A DNA stretch of 6,454 bases from Saprospirales bacterium (lineage in GTDB: Bacteria > Bacteroidota > Bacteroidia > Chitinophagales > Saprospiraceae). Of the stretch, positions 1 to 5,564 are shown piece after piece. The notes beneath the pieces were generated by a model, which was not told the origin of the DNA, made no database searches, and worked only from the letters and a program-made list of their open reading frames with translations. Where the stretch lies: positions 1-6,454 of the forward strand of contig JAHEAS010000207.1 of the NCBI GenBank assembly GCA_024642645.1, in the 5' to 3' direction. Positions within the stretch are counted from its first letter, which is position 1. The number at the start of each line of letters is the position of its first letter. The position numbers and the translations under genes are program-made.

Positions 1-87
1 AGGATAGGCCGACAAGCAGGTATTTCCACGTTGGTACAATCTCAAAACGAGCTTGTGAACTACCAGTCAAATCAACGCCACTTATGA
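1..87 (+). CDS. C-terminal end of an upstream gene, unidentified (possible hotdog-fold thioesterase)
   Basis: Frame 1 is open from the left edge for 28 codons and ends at TGA 85-87. The stop overlaps the ATG of the next gene as ATGA, a common arrangement for translationally coupled genes, and this is the main reason to believe the frame is real. The visible peptide begins RIGRQAGISTLVQSQ and ends NQRHL. The GRQ...ST...ELV pattern resembles the last two strands of PaaI-like hotdog thioesterases, which often read GRR...v...GxLVA...FRxL. The end of a TolC-type protein was also considered. The fragment is too short to assign; an open frame of this length can occur by chance, so confidence is moderate. 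Confidence 0.5.
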   Translation, partial: RIGRQAGISTLVQSQNELVNYQSNQRHL

Positions 88-800
88 AAGCATTTTACAA
101 CGAAAGGTACCGCCAACCAGACTACGCTTATGGTGAACTGCCCAACGAATATTTAAAGGCGCAACTGCCCAAGTTTCCCGTGGGCAGCATTTTGTTCCCG
201 GCGGAGGGAGAAGGCCGAAATGCGGTGTATGCTGCCAGTTTGGGCTGGAAGGTTTCGGCATTTGACATCAGCGAAGAAGGGCAGAAAAAGGCGCAACAAC
301 TTGCCAGCAAACGGCAGGTGGCTTTGGACTACCAAGTGAGCAGTTTCGAAACCTTGCCGTATTTACCTGAACAATTTGATGCCATCGCCCTGATTTATGC
401 GCATTTCCCGACAGCAGTGAAGCCATCTTTGTTCGGCACATTGAATACCTATTTGAGGAAGAACGGCGTGGTTATTTTCGAGGCATTCAGCAAAAAGCAC
501 CTTGCCTACAACAGCGTCAATCCAAAAGCTGGAGGGCCAAAAGATTTGGACATGCTGTATTCCATCGAAGAAATTAACACCTATTTCAATGACTTCGAAA
601 TCATTGAATTAATGGAGCAGGAAGTCACCTTGCAGGAAGGGCTGTACCACAATGGGACAGGTGCTGTCATACGGTTTGTTGGCAGAAAAACAAGTCACCA
701 CTTATACCCCAGCCCTAAGCCGAATATTGGCTTTTCGCCAAAAAAGACGGTCGGGTTCACAAATGCCTTTTTGCCCAAATCAAATTCTGAATTAATATAA
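84..800 (+). CDS. Class I SAM-dependent methyltransferase (TehB/UbiE-like fold)
   Basis: This is a cytoplasmic methyltransferase predicted to move a methyl group from S-adenosylmethionine to an unknown acceptor. Motif I lies at residues 36-45 (ILFPAEGEGR, a variant of the Gly-rich SAM loop with Pro-Ala-Glu before the glycines). It is followed by NAVYAASLGWKVSAFD, where Asp61 is the expected ribose-binding acid. Residues 97-103 (QFDAIAL) and 128-134 (GVVIFEA) fit motifs II and III. The fold appears complete by about residue 202, near GAVIRFVGRK. The remaining 36 residues show no conserved character and are encoded antisense to a decayed convergent gene, so they are probably a read-through tail gained after loss of the original stop. 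The start at ATG 84 is supported by the ATGA overlap with the upstream frame. No Shine-Dalgarno sequence is seen. The substrate cannot be inferred, and TehB-type tellurite resistance should not be assumed. Confidence 0.88.
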   Translation: MKAFYNERYRQPDYAYGELPNEYLKAQLPKFPVGSILFPAEGEGRNAVYAASLGWKVSAFDISEEGQKKAQQLASKRQVALDYQVSSFETLPYLPEQFDAIALIYAHFPTAVKPSLFGTLNTYLRKNGVVIFEAFSKKHLAYNSVNPKAGGPKDLDMLYSIEEINTYFNDFEIIELMEQEVTLQEGLYHNGTGAVIRFVGRKTSHHLYPSPKPNIGFSPKKTVGFTNAFLPKSNSELI

Positions 801-991
801 AAGGCAAGTTTATCCCCTGCATAGTCGGAAACTCCGCCGGCAACCGAAAATTTGTGTTTGATGCCAAAGAGTTCGTTGCCAATGCCCAGCCCTCTCCGAT
901 ACCTGCTGAATGCGATGTTGTATTGCAAGTTGTCAAATGCTCCAGCTTCGAGGCAGAAACGGTTCTGACTTCCAATGCGGGCTTTTTTCCT
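695..991 (-). pseudogene. 3' remnant of an outer-membrane beta-barrel protein
   Basis: Reading the minus strand from 991 to the TGA at 697-695 gives about 98 residues with the alternating hydrophobic/aromatic pattern of beta-barrel strands, for example QYNIAFSRYRRGLGIGNELF and KLAFYINSEFDL. It ends FGLGLGYKW. A last strand ending in an aromatic residue is typical of outer-membrane barrels recognised by the BAM machinery. The frame is blocked upstream by an in-frame TGA (minus-strand reading of 994-992), and no ATG or GTG lies inside it; only a TTG at 928 could serve. No signal peptide is present. It is therefore best read as a broken or 5'-truncated gene rather than a small intact one. Its last 106 bases overlap the methyltransferase on the other strand. 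The family is inferred from strand pattern only. Confidence 0.5.
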
Positions 992-1066
992 TCATGATTG
1001 GCTAAATTCATTGGTGTATTTTTTTGACCCAATGCAGAAACATGGCCAACCCGCCAGCATCGCTGC

Positions 1067-1113
1067 GCCAATAGGATTGCTATTGGCCATTAGCTATTGG
1101 CATTTGGCAACAG
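1067..1113. repeat. Heptanucleotide array 1 (five units) with an 8-bp hairpin
   Basis: From 1079 to 1113 the sequence divides into five consecutive 7-base units that all begin with GC: GCTATTG at 1079, GCCATTA at 1086, GCTATTG at 1093, then GCATTTG and GCAACAG. Just upstream, GCCAATAG (1067-1074) pairs perfectly with CTATTGGC (1080-1087) around a 5-base loop. The same unit family recurs at 2302 and 2632. This array lacks the long reverse-unit half seen in the other two. Confidence 0.75.
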
Positions 1114-1252
1114 CGGTGCGGCGCACTTATAGGTTTTGTGCAGATAGGCATTTGGCTTAAGTGAAAATGGAATCGGCCCGCAAGCCGCATTGAACAGGCC
1201 GTGCAATTGAACGTTTTTATTGAAATCAACAACTCTTTATTGTCTTGTGGGT

Positions 1253-1434
1253 TAAGACCGTGTTCGAACGTGGGGCATTCAGAAAATCCCGATTTACCTC
1301 CACCGAATTTGAGCATTTGGTAACCAGGTATTTCAAAATCGTCAGCTTGCTTTTTTAGACTGCGTTCGGAATTTGGGTTTTGAGTGAAAAGTTGCCAATT
1401 TTTCGCTGGAAGCTAAATTCCGAACACGGTCTTA
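1253..1434. repeat. 182-bp element bounded by 14-bp perfect inverted repeats (MITE-like)
   Basis: TAAGACCGTGTTCG at 1253-1266 is the exact reverse complement of CGAACACGGTCTTA at 1421-1434. Both ends carry TA as the outermost dinucleotide, which would suit a TA target duplication of the IS630/Tc1 type, but that is an inference. No transposase frame lies inside. A third, diverged copy of the end sequence sits internally at 1355. The element may be a non-autonomous mobile element or a composite of two solo ends. The outer boundaries assume the perfect repeats mark the ends. Confidence 0.55.
1355..1434. repeat. 80-bp imperfect palindrome
   Basis: TTAGACTGCGTTCGGAATTT (1355-1374) matches the reverse complement of 1415-1434 at 17 of 20 positions, and one of the three differences is a G-U-compatible pair. 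Further in, AGTGAAAAGTTG (1383-1394) faces CAATTTTTCGCT (1396-1407), again with only wobble-type differences. Transcribed, the whole 80 bases would fold into one long rod with an internal loop. The right end coincides with the right terminal repeat of the larger 1253-1434 element. It could be a palindromic MITE, a REP-like hairpin or a transcription barrier before the next gene. Confidence 0.6.
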
Positions 1435-1493
1435 GTCCTTCCTTGATATTAATTAGCCCGAGTAATTGGTAGGAGGTCGTTTTAAATCAAATC

Positions 1494-2267
1494 ATGTCAA
1501 AACTCCCAGATGGTAAGCGGTTTATAGATGTTTCTGATTATGGAAGACCTTTTGCCCAAGCTTTAGTTCAACGTTTGATAAACACCCCCTTAACGTCCAT
1601 TCACCTCACGTTTGCATTTTTGGTGGCTGGGCTGATTGGGATAGGGTGTATCCTCTTGCACCAATTTGCTTTTGCTGCTTTTTTTCTGTTGGTCAAAAAC
1701 ATCCTGGATGCTGCCGATGGTGAGATGGCGAGACAAAGGAGCCACCCTTCTTACACTGGTAGGTACTTGGATTCCATTTTTGATTTTGTCATTAATCTTG
1801 GCATTTGCTATGCGCTTTATTTGGTAACCGACAGCTCACTACCGGTTTTCGTTGCAGCCTTTACGGGACTCCAATTTCAATGTGCCATTTGCAATTACTA
1901 TTATGTCATTCAGCGGAATCGGGTAGATGGCGATATGACCAGCCGGATTGTCGAGTTTAAAAAACCGACTGCCTTCCCATACGAAAGCCAGACAATCGTT
2001 AATCATTTGCACAGCCTTTTTATGATGTTTTATAGTCCGTTCGATTTTGCCGTTTTACAGCTTGATAAGAATGCCATAAAATTAAAAGAATTCCCAAACT
2101 GGTTTCTCTCCCTTTCTTCTTCCTTATTGCTGGGCTTCCAATTTGCCATTATATCCATATTTCTACTTTTTAACCTTGCAGAATATATCCTGCCATTTTT
2201 CGCCTTTTATAGCTTATGGGGGTTGGCCGTTATTGGCATCCGCAAATTGTTGGTGCAAAATGCGTGA
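1494..2267 (+). CDS. CDP-alcohol phosphatidyltransferase family protein
   Basis: This is an integral inner-membrane enzyme of the CDP-alcohol phosphotransferase superfamily, which moves a phosphatidyl or related phospho-alcohol group from a CDP-linked donor to an alcohol. The full signature D-x2-DG-x2-AR-x8-G-x3-D-x3-D is present: Asp72, Asp75, Gly76, Ala79, Arg80, Gly89, Asp93 and Asp97. The four aspartates bind the metals and activate the acceptor in known members. Hydrophobic segments lie near residues 37-54, 56-70, 96-112, 114-130, 205-228 and 230-248, about six helices as usual for the fold. The length (257) is somewhat above small members such as PgsA. The ATG is the only reasonable start: an in-frame TAG lies at 1470. 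An AGGAGG lies at 1471-1476, 17 bases from the ATG, too far for normal use. The alcohol acceptor cannot be told from sequence; no lipid-synthesis partner is adjacent. Confidence 0.92.
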   Translation: MSKLPDGKRFIDVSDYGRPFAQALVQRLINTPLTSIHLTFAFLVAGLIGIGCILLHQFAFAAFFLLVKNILDAADGEMARQRSHPSYTGRYLDSIFDFVINLGICYALYLVTDSSLPVFVAAFTGLQFQCAICNYYYVIQRNRVDGDMTSRIVEFKKPTAFPYESQTIVNHLHSLFMMFYSPFDFAVLQLDKNAIKLKEFPNWFLSLSSSLLLGFQFAIISIFLLFNLAEYILPFFAFYSLWGLAVIGIRKLLVQNA

Positions 2268-2301
2268 AACTGCATGCTATGCCATGAGGGTATAGGCAAA
2301 T

Positions 2302-2350
2302 GCTGTTGGCTATTGGCTATTGCCCAACAGTAAACAGCTGATAGCTATTT
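2302..2350. repeat. Heptanucleotide array 2 (seven units)
   Basis: Exactly seven 7-base units fit in phase from 2302 to 2350. The first three are forward type (GCTGTTG, GCTATTG, GCTATTG), the next two are reverse-complement type (CCCAACA, GTAAACA), followed by GCTGATA and GCTATTT. CTGTTGG (2303-2309) pairs perfectly with CCAACAG (2324-2330) across a 14-base loop. The array ends 47 bases before the ATG of the YwbE-like gene, and a TTG inside it creates a spurious N-terminal extension of that reading frame. Confidence 0.8.
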
Positions 2351-2397
2351 CCACAAATCCCGGAATTTTATCAAACCTTTGCCAAAATACAATTCCT

Positions 2398-2619
2398 ATG
2401 CAAGGCAATTACCGTAAAAACATCCGCACCGGACTCGCCGTCCGAATCGTGCTCAAAGAAGACCAGCGCTCTGGCGACCTCACTGAGGGCATCGTCCGTA
2501 ACATCCTCACCAATGCACCGCAGCACCCACACGGTATCAAGGTGCGATTGGACACCGGCGAGGTGGGCCGGGTGAAGGAAATTCTGGACGAAGAGGAAGA
2601 GATTGAATGGCCGGAATGA
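2398..2619 (+). CDS. ywbE: YwbE family protein (DUF2196)
   Basis: A 73-residue soluble protein of the YwbE/DUF2196 family, whose function is unknown. The recognised features are YRKNIRTGL (residues 5-13), VLKEDQRSG (18-26), the highly characteristic ILTNAPQHPHGIKVRL (36-51) and GEVGRVKEI (54-62). The protein ends in an acidic tail of Asp and Glu. The beta-rich, basic core suggests a small RNA- or nucleic-acid-binding fold, but that is inference. ATG 2398 is chosen because family members start just before the RKNIR motif; the open frame extends upstream into the repeat array with no family similarity. No Shine-Dalgarno is seen. AACCTTTG at 2374-2381 is one mismatch from the Bacteroidota -7 box TAnnTTTG, but it lacks a good -33 partner. 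The gene has its own spacers on both sides, each filled by heptad repeats, so it is probably monocistronic. Confidence 0.9.
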   Translation: MQGNYRKNIRTGLAVRIVLKEDQRSGDLTEGIVRNILTNAPQHPHGIKVRLDTGEVGRVKEILDEEEEIEWPE

Positions 2620-2631
2620 TTTTTTATTGCT

Positions 2632-2687
2632 GCTATTAGCCATTGGCAATTGGCTAATAGCAAACAGCCAATGGCTAACAGCAATTT
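2632..2687. repeat. Heptanucleotide array 3 (eight units), strong hairpin, likely terminator of the YwbE-like gene
   Basis: Eight in-phase 7-base units, each starting with GC, fill 2632-2687, beginning 13 bases after the YwbE stop codon. The first units are forward type (GCTATTA, GCCATTG) and the later ones reverse type (GCTAATA, GCCAATG, GCTAACA). Two mutually exclusive folds are visible. One is an 11-bp perfect stem, 2632-2642 with 2651-2661, around an 8-base loop. The other is a 16-bp stem with one mismatch, 2632-2647 with 2667-2682, around a 19-base loop. AATTTT follows at once, so the longer fold could act as an intrinsic terminator. Confidence 0.8.
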
Positions 2688-2786
2688 TAAAAATACACCT
2701 CGTGATTGCCTGCATCGGCAAGAGGATGGAGGCAGTGAGCGAGGAAAGTTATGCGGCATTTGGGCTTCCGAGAATGATGGCATTGC

Positions 2787-2817
2787 TTTGTGTTTAATTT
2801 AGCACTTTATACCTTGG
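2787..2817 (+). promoter_or_regulatory. Bacteroidota-type promoter for the lipoprotein gene
   Basis: TTTG at 2787-2790 is followed after exactly 19 bases by TACCTTGG at 2810-2817. This is one mismatch from the Bacteroidota housekeeping consensus TTTG-N19-TAnnTTTG. Transcription would start a few bases after 2820, leaving a leader of roughly 25 bases before ATG 2850. The position is sensible and the spacing exact, but it has not been tested. Confidence 0.5.
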
Positions 2818-2849
2818 CCATCTTTCTTTCACCACTAAAATTTCAAGGC

Positions 2850-4034
2850 ATGAAAAACCTAATGACAATAATAACGCTGGCCATTATTTTCGCTGGATGT
2901 GGACCTACGCTTTACGTCCCCAATACCATCAACACGCCCTTGCTGGCCGAAAAAAAAGACTTCAGGGCGTCCATCGGCATGATGGGCTATGCACCAGAGG
3001 CAAATGTGGACTTGCAAGGCGCCTATGCGTTTCATGACCATATAGCGGCTATGGGTAATTTCTCAGCGATGAAAGGGTCAAGCTACTATGACAATACCAA
3101 AGGCATCAACGCACACCACCTCCTTGAAGGTGGCATCGGCGGTTATATGGCGTTCGGAAAAACCAAGAACGGAATGGAGCTAGGTCGGGCAGAAATCTTC
3201 GCTGGCTCAGGGGCAGGTTGGGCAGAAGACAACAGCGCAGACGAAAATGGAAATGGGAACTACCATTACACGGGTAATTACCGCCGACATTTCGTCCAGC
3301 CTGCCATAGGCCTGCGTACCAGCATCATTGACTTATCCTTCGCCTACAGAATTTCAGGCATTCGTTTCAACAGCTTCAAAAAATTCTCAAGTGGAACCCT
3401 GGTAGAAGACTCAAGTTTTGGGTTTGCAACGTTTGAGCCCACCATTACGGCTGCTGCTGGGTATAAATATTTAAAATTCTACTTGCAAATAGGAGGCGTA
3501 AATGTTGGTGATGAATCCAGCAAGAGTGCCCAAAATTTCAGAAAAGTAAATAGTGAATTATTTGGTACGTTGAAATTCAACGTTGGCTTAGTGGGCAGCC
3601 CTTGGATTGAGGAAAAGCCGGAAAAGTCCGCCCTACCCAGTGTCACCCTTGAACCTGCCTTGGATCCTGTGCAGTCAGATTCTTTAAAGAACAACCAGCA
3701 AGAAGCGGAACTCCCACCAACAGTCGTCCATATCCAACAAGCTAAGGTATCCATCTGCTTGCGAGACGGTGGCAGTCCGGACGGCGACGTTGTGAACGTC
3801 AGTTTCAATGGCGCCTTCCTTGCAGCGCAAATCGAACTCACCAAAAAGCTTCAATGCTTCGAGGTCACTGCCATTCCCGATGGCGACAATTTGCTGCAAA
3901 TCAGTGCAGTTTCCGATGGAAAATTCAAATCGAATACCTTGCAAATTGTTGTAGTGGAGGGCAAATTGGAGCGGACGCTCTACCTTCGAACCGATTTAGG
4001 GAAAACGACAAAACTTCGTTTTGAGCTGGATTAG
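2850..4034 (+). CDS. Lipoprotein with beta-barrel-like region and C-terminal beta-rich domain
   Basis: Predicted exported lipoprotein of 394 residues with no assigned function. Residues 1-17 form a lipoprotein signal peptide (MKNLMTIITLAIIFAGC) with lipidation expected at Cys17. Residues 20-250 carry repeated amphipathic beta strands and a start (GPTLYVPNTINTPLLAEK) that I recognise as common in Bacteroidota proteins; the pattern DLQGAYAFHDHIAAMGN fits paired barrel strands. A Glu/Pro/Gln-rich linker covers about 252-297. Residues 298-394 form a separate beta-sandwich-like domain with DGDVVNVSFNG, PDGDNLLQISA and a repeated strand-turn pattern, which may bind a ligand or face the periplasm. 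ATG 2850 is chosen over a GTG 60 bases upstream because it gives the clean signal peptide and sits after the promoter. The stop is 36 bases from the esterase start, so the two are probably co-transcribed. No Gln/Asp/Glu-rich surface-export signal follows Cys17. Confidence 0.8.
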   Translation: MKNLMTIITLAIIFAGCGPTLYVPNTINTPLLAEKKDFRASIGMMGYAPEANVDLQGAYAFHDHIAAMGNFSAMKGSSYYDNTKGINAHHLLEGGIGGYMAFGKTKNGMELGRAEIFAGSGAGWAEDNSADENGNGNYHYTGNYRRHFVQPAIGLRTSIIDLSFAYRISGIRFNSFKKFSSGTLVEDSSFGFATFEPTITAAAGYKYLKFYLQIGGVNVGDESSKSAQNFRKVNSELFGTLKFNVGLVGSPWIEEKPEKSALPSVTLEPALDPVQSDSLKNNQQEAELPPTVVHIQQAKVSICLRDGGSPDGDVVNVSFNGAFLAAQIELTKKLQCFEVTAIPDGDNLLQISAVSDGKFKSNTLQIVVVEGKLERTLYLRTDLGKTTKLRFELD

Positions 4035-4070
4035 GTGGACTTGTGATAGATTTACCCACAAATCCGGTCC

Positions 4071-5501
4071 ATGAAAAACAAATTTGCTTTTTCTTTTATC
4101 CTCACCGTGCTGTGCCTACACTTTTTGCTGGCACAAATGCCCTACACCCAAAAACTCTACCCTGTCACCGTAGAAGCCGACATCCCATACGGAACGGCGA
4201 CCACCTTTGCCGGTGGCGCTGAAAACCTCGTGCTCGACCTTTACAAGCCCGTTGGTGACGACAATTGCCGCAGGCCGTTGCTCGTGATGGTGCACGGCGG
4301 CGGATTCATCGCTGGCACAAAGAACGATGTGGACGTGGTTCAAATTTGTCAGGAAATGGCCGCACGGGGCTACGTCACGGCTTCTGTCCATTATCGGCTT
4401 GGTATGCACCCGCTCAATTTCTACGAACCTTATGCGCTCTGCAACGACGCCATCAACCCCGTCGGCATCAACAAGTGCATCTATGCCACCGACACGCTGG
4501 AATTCTCCCGTGCATTGTACAGGGCCACACAGGATGTGAAGGGCGCCATCCGTTTTCTAAAAGGTCGGTACGAAATGGACTCCACCGACGTGCAAAACGT
4601 CTTTGTGGGCGGCAGCAGCGCTGGGGCCATTACTGCCCTCAACGTAGCTTTTATGGATTTGCCTTTTGAACGGCTGCCGTTCACCGATGCCCAAGTCGAT
4701 GCGCCTCAGCCTGACGCTGACCTCTCAAGTTGCGTACCTGCCCCCGCCAACCGCTCCCGCCCAGACCTCGGCGGTATAGAGGGTACCCAAAACCTCAATG
4801 GCCAATATGCTACTGTGCAGGGCGTGGCCGATTTTATGGGTGGCATGTTCGACCTAAGTCGTCTCGCTGGCCCCGACACCCCAGCCATTTACCTCTATCA
4901 CCGTACCGACGACCTTGTGGTGCCGAGCACCTACAACCGCCTGTTTTTGCTCTATCCTTTTTGTTTGAATCCTATCAACCTGTGCCAACCACTGACTACC
5001 CGTCCGTTCATTCATGGCAGTGAAAGCATTCTGGCAAAGTTGGAAGACATGGGCAACAGCGCCCCACCTTTTTTCAATGACATCCTCACCAGTTACGGGC
5101 CCGCCGACGGCGATGACTGCCTTGACAGTCCGCCCGGTCACAGTATCGACAACATTCCACTACGCTGCGAAAACATGAGCGGGTTCTTTGCGCCCATCAT
5201 TGCTGCGAACGGGAACAGCCCGACAGGGAATTGCGTGAGCAGGACGCATTTTCAGCAAAATGTCTTAAAGGTAAATGTCTTTCCAAATCCTGTGAGGGGC
5301 GGTGAATTGCGTATCGCTTGCAGCAATTGTCCGGCAGGTGAGGCAAAGTTTCGGCTGGTGGATGCCGTGGGGCGGAATTGTGCCACGGCTGTTGGCAATC
5401 CATCGGATTTTTCTTGGGACTTAGGGGAGTTGCCAAGCGGGGTTTATTTTCTTTTTATGGAAATGGATGGGGCGAGGGTCGTGCAAAGGGTGGTGCTATG
5501 A
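4071..5501 (+). CDS. T9SS-secreted carboxylesterase-like alpha/beta-hydrolase
   Basis: Predicted secreted or cell-surface serine hydrolase, probably an esterase. A signal peptide spans residues 1-21, with cleavage expected between Ala21 and Gln22 (FLLA/QMPY). The hydrolase domain starts near LVLDLYKP (53-60). HGGGF at 75-79 supplies the oxyanion hole, as in hormone-sensitive-lipase-like and carboxylesterase families. GSSAG at 181-185 is the nucleophile elbow with Ser183. HRTDDLVVP (277-285) gives the acid, probably Asp281, and PPGHS (354-358) gives the catalytic His357. The triad is thus complete. Residues 398-476 are a T9SS type A sorting domain (starting VNVFPNP, with SGVYFLF near the end), expected to be removed during export through the outer membrane. 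Thirteen cysteines lie in the preprotein after the signal peptide, suggesting disulfides outside the cell. The natural substrate is unknown. The DNA is visibly more GC-rich than the CDP-alcohol gene. Confidence 0.9.
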   Translation: MKNKFAFSFILTVLCLHFLLAQMPYTQKLYPVTVEADIPYGTATTFAGGAENLVLDLYKPVGDDNCRRPLLVMVHGGGFIAGTKNDVDVVQICQEMAARGYVTASVHYRLGMHPLNFYEPYALCNDAINPVGINKCIYATDTLEFSRALYRATQDVKGAIRFLKGRYEMDSTDVQNVFVGGSSAGAITALNVAFMDLPFERLPFTDAQVDAPQPDADLSSCVPAPANRSRPDLGGIEGTQNLNGQYATVQGVADFMGGMFDLSRLAGPDTPAIYLYHRTDDLVVPSTYNRLFLLYPFCLNPINLCQPLTTRPFIHGSESILAKLEDMGNSAPPFFNDILTSYGPADGDDCLDSPPGHSIDNIPLRCENMSGFFAPIIAANGNSPTGNCVSRTHFQQNVLKVNVFPNPVRGGELRIACSNCPAGEAKFRLVDAVGRNCATAVGNPSDFSWDLGELPSGVYFLFMEMDGARVVQRVVL

Positions 5502-5511
5502 GCGAAGGGCA

Positions 5512-5551
5512 AGAGGTGACGACACCTTTTTGGAAAGGTGTCGTCACCTCT
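5512..5551. terminator. Bidirectional hairpin terminator between convergent genes
   Basis: AGAGGTGACGACACCTTT (5512-5529) and AAAGGTGTCGTCACCTCT (5534-5551) are perfect reverse complements, giving an 18-bp stem closed by a TTGG loop. It begins 10 bases after the esterase stop and ends 13 bases before the stop of the minus-strand gene, the position expected of a terminator shared by both. A clean U-run is lacking on either side apart from ATCTTTT downstream on the plus strand. Confidence 0.75.
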
Positions 5552-5564
5552 GCACACTCATCTT

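Larger units (their letters stand above)
801..1493. other. Long intergenic region without an intact gene
   Basis: About 690 bases between the methyltransferase and the CDP-alcohol enzyme. They hold most of the beta-barrel remnant (to 991), a heptad repeat array with an adjoining hairpin (1067-1113), and an inverted-repeat element (1253-1434). For 1114-1252 I see nothing recognisable. A plus-strand frame is open from 1165 to 1322 but has no convincing start or domain, and the minus-strand frame over 1080-1316 reads through the repeats. The region looks like a decayed and repeat-invaded spacer. Confidence 0.7.

Noticed and set aside
84..800. Tellurite resistance gene tehB
   Set aside because: Only the general SAM-methyltransferase fold is supported; no tellurite context or TehB-specific features.
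975..1316. Small frames on both strands (61 and 78 residues)
   Set aside because: They run through repeats and the broken barrel gene, lack start signals and show no domain-like composition.
1471..1476. AGGAGG as Shine-Dalgarno for the CDP-alcohol enzyme
   Set aside because: It is 17 bases from the ATG with no closer in-frame start; recorded in the gene entry but not called as a site.
2320..2397. N-terminal extension of the YwbE-like protein from a TTG
   Set aside because: The added 26 residues are encoded largely by heptad repeats and have no family similarity; the family begins just before RKNIR, at ATG 2398.
1079..2687. CRISPR array
   Set aside because: Units are 7 bases, degenerate and contiguous, with no spacers of regular length and no cas genes.
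2725..2786. RNase P RNA, suggested by GAGGAAAG and GGGCTTCC
   Set aside because: Only about 100 bases are available, the two motifs are wrongly spaced and no matching P4 partner is seen.
2603..2797. A 64-residue hydrophobic frame that looks like a membrane peptide
   Set aside because: Its Leu/Ala/Ile/Trp pattern comes from translating the array 3 repeats; no start signal or conserved content.
2790..2849. GTG start giving a longer lipoprotein
   Set aside because: It would bury the signal peptide behind 20 residues and start inside the promoter; ATG 2850 gives a clean lipobox.
4116..5436. Several long frames opposite or out of phase with the esterase
   Set aside because: They are shadows of the GC-richer esterase gene, whose motifs, signal peptide and sorting domain fix the real frame.
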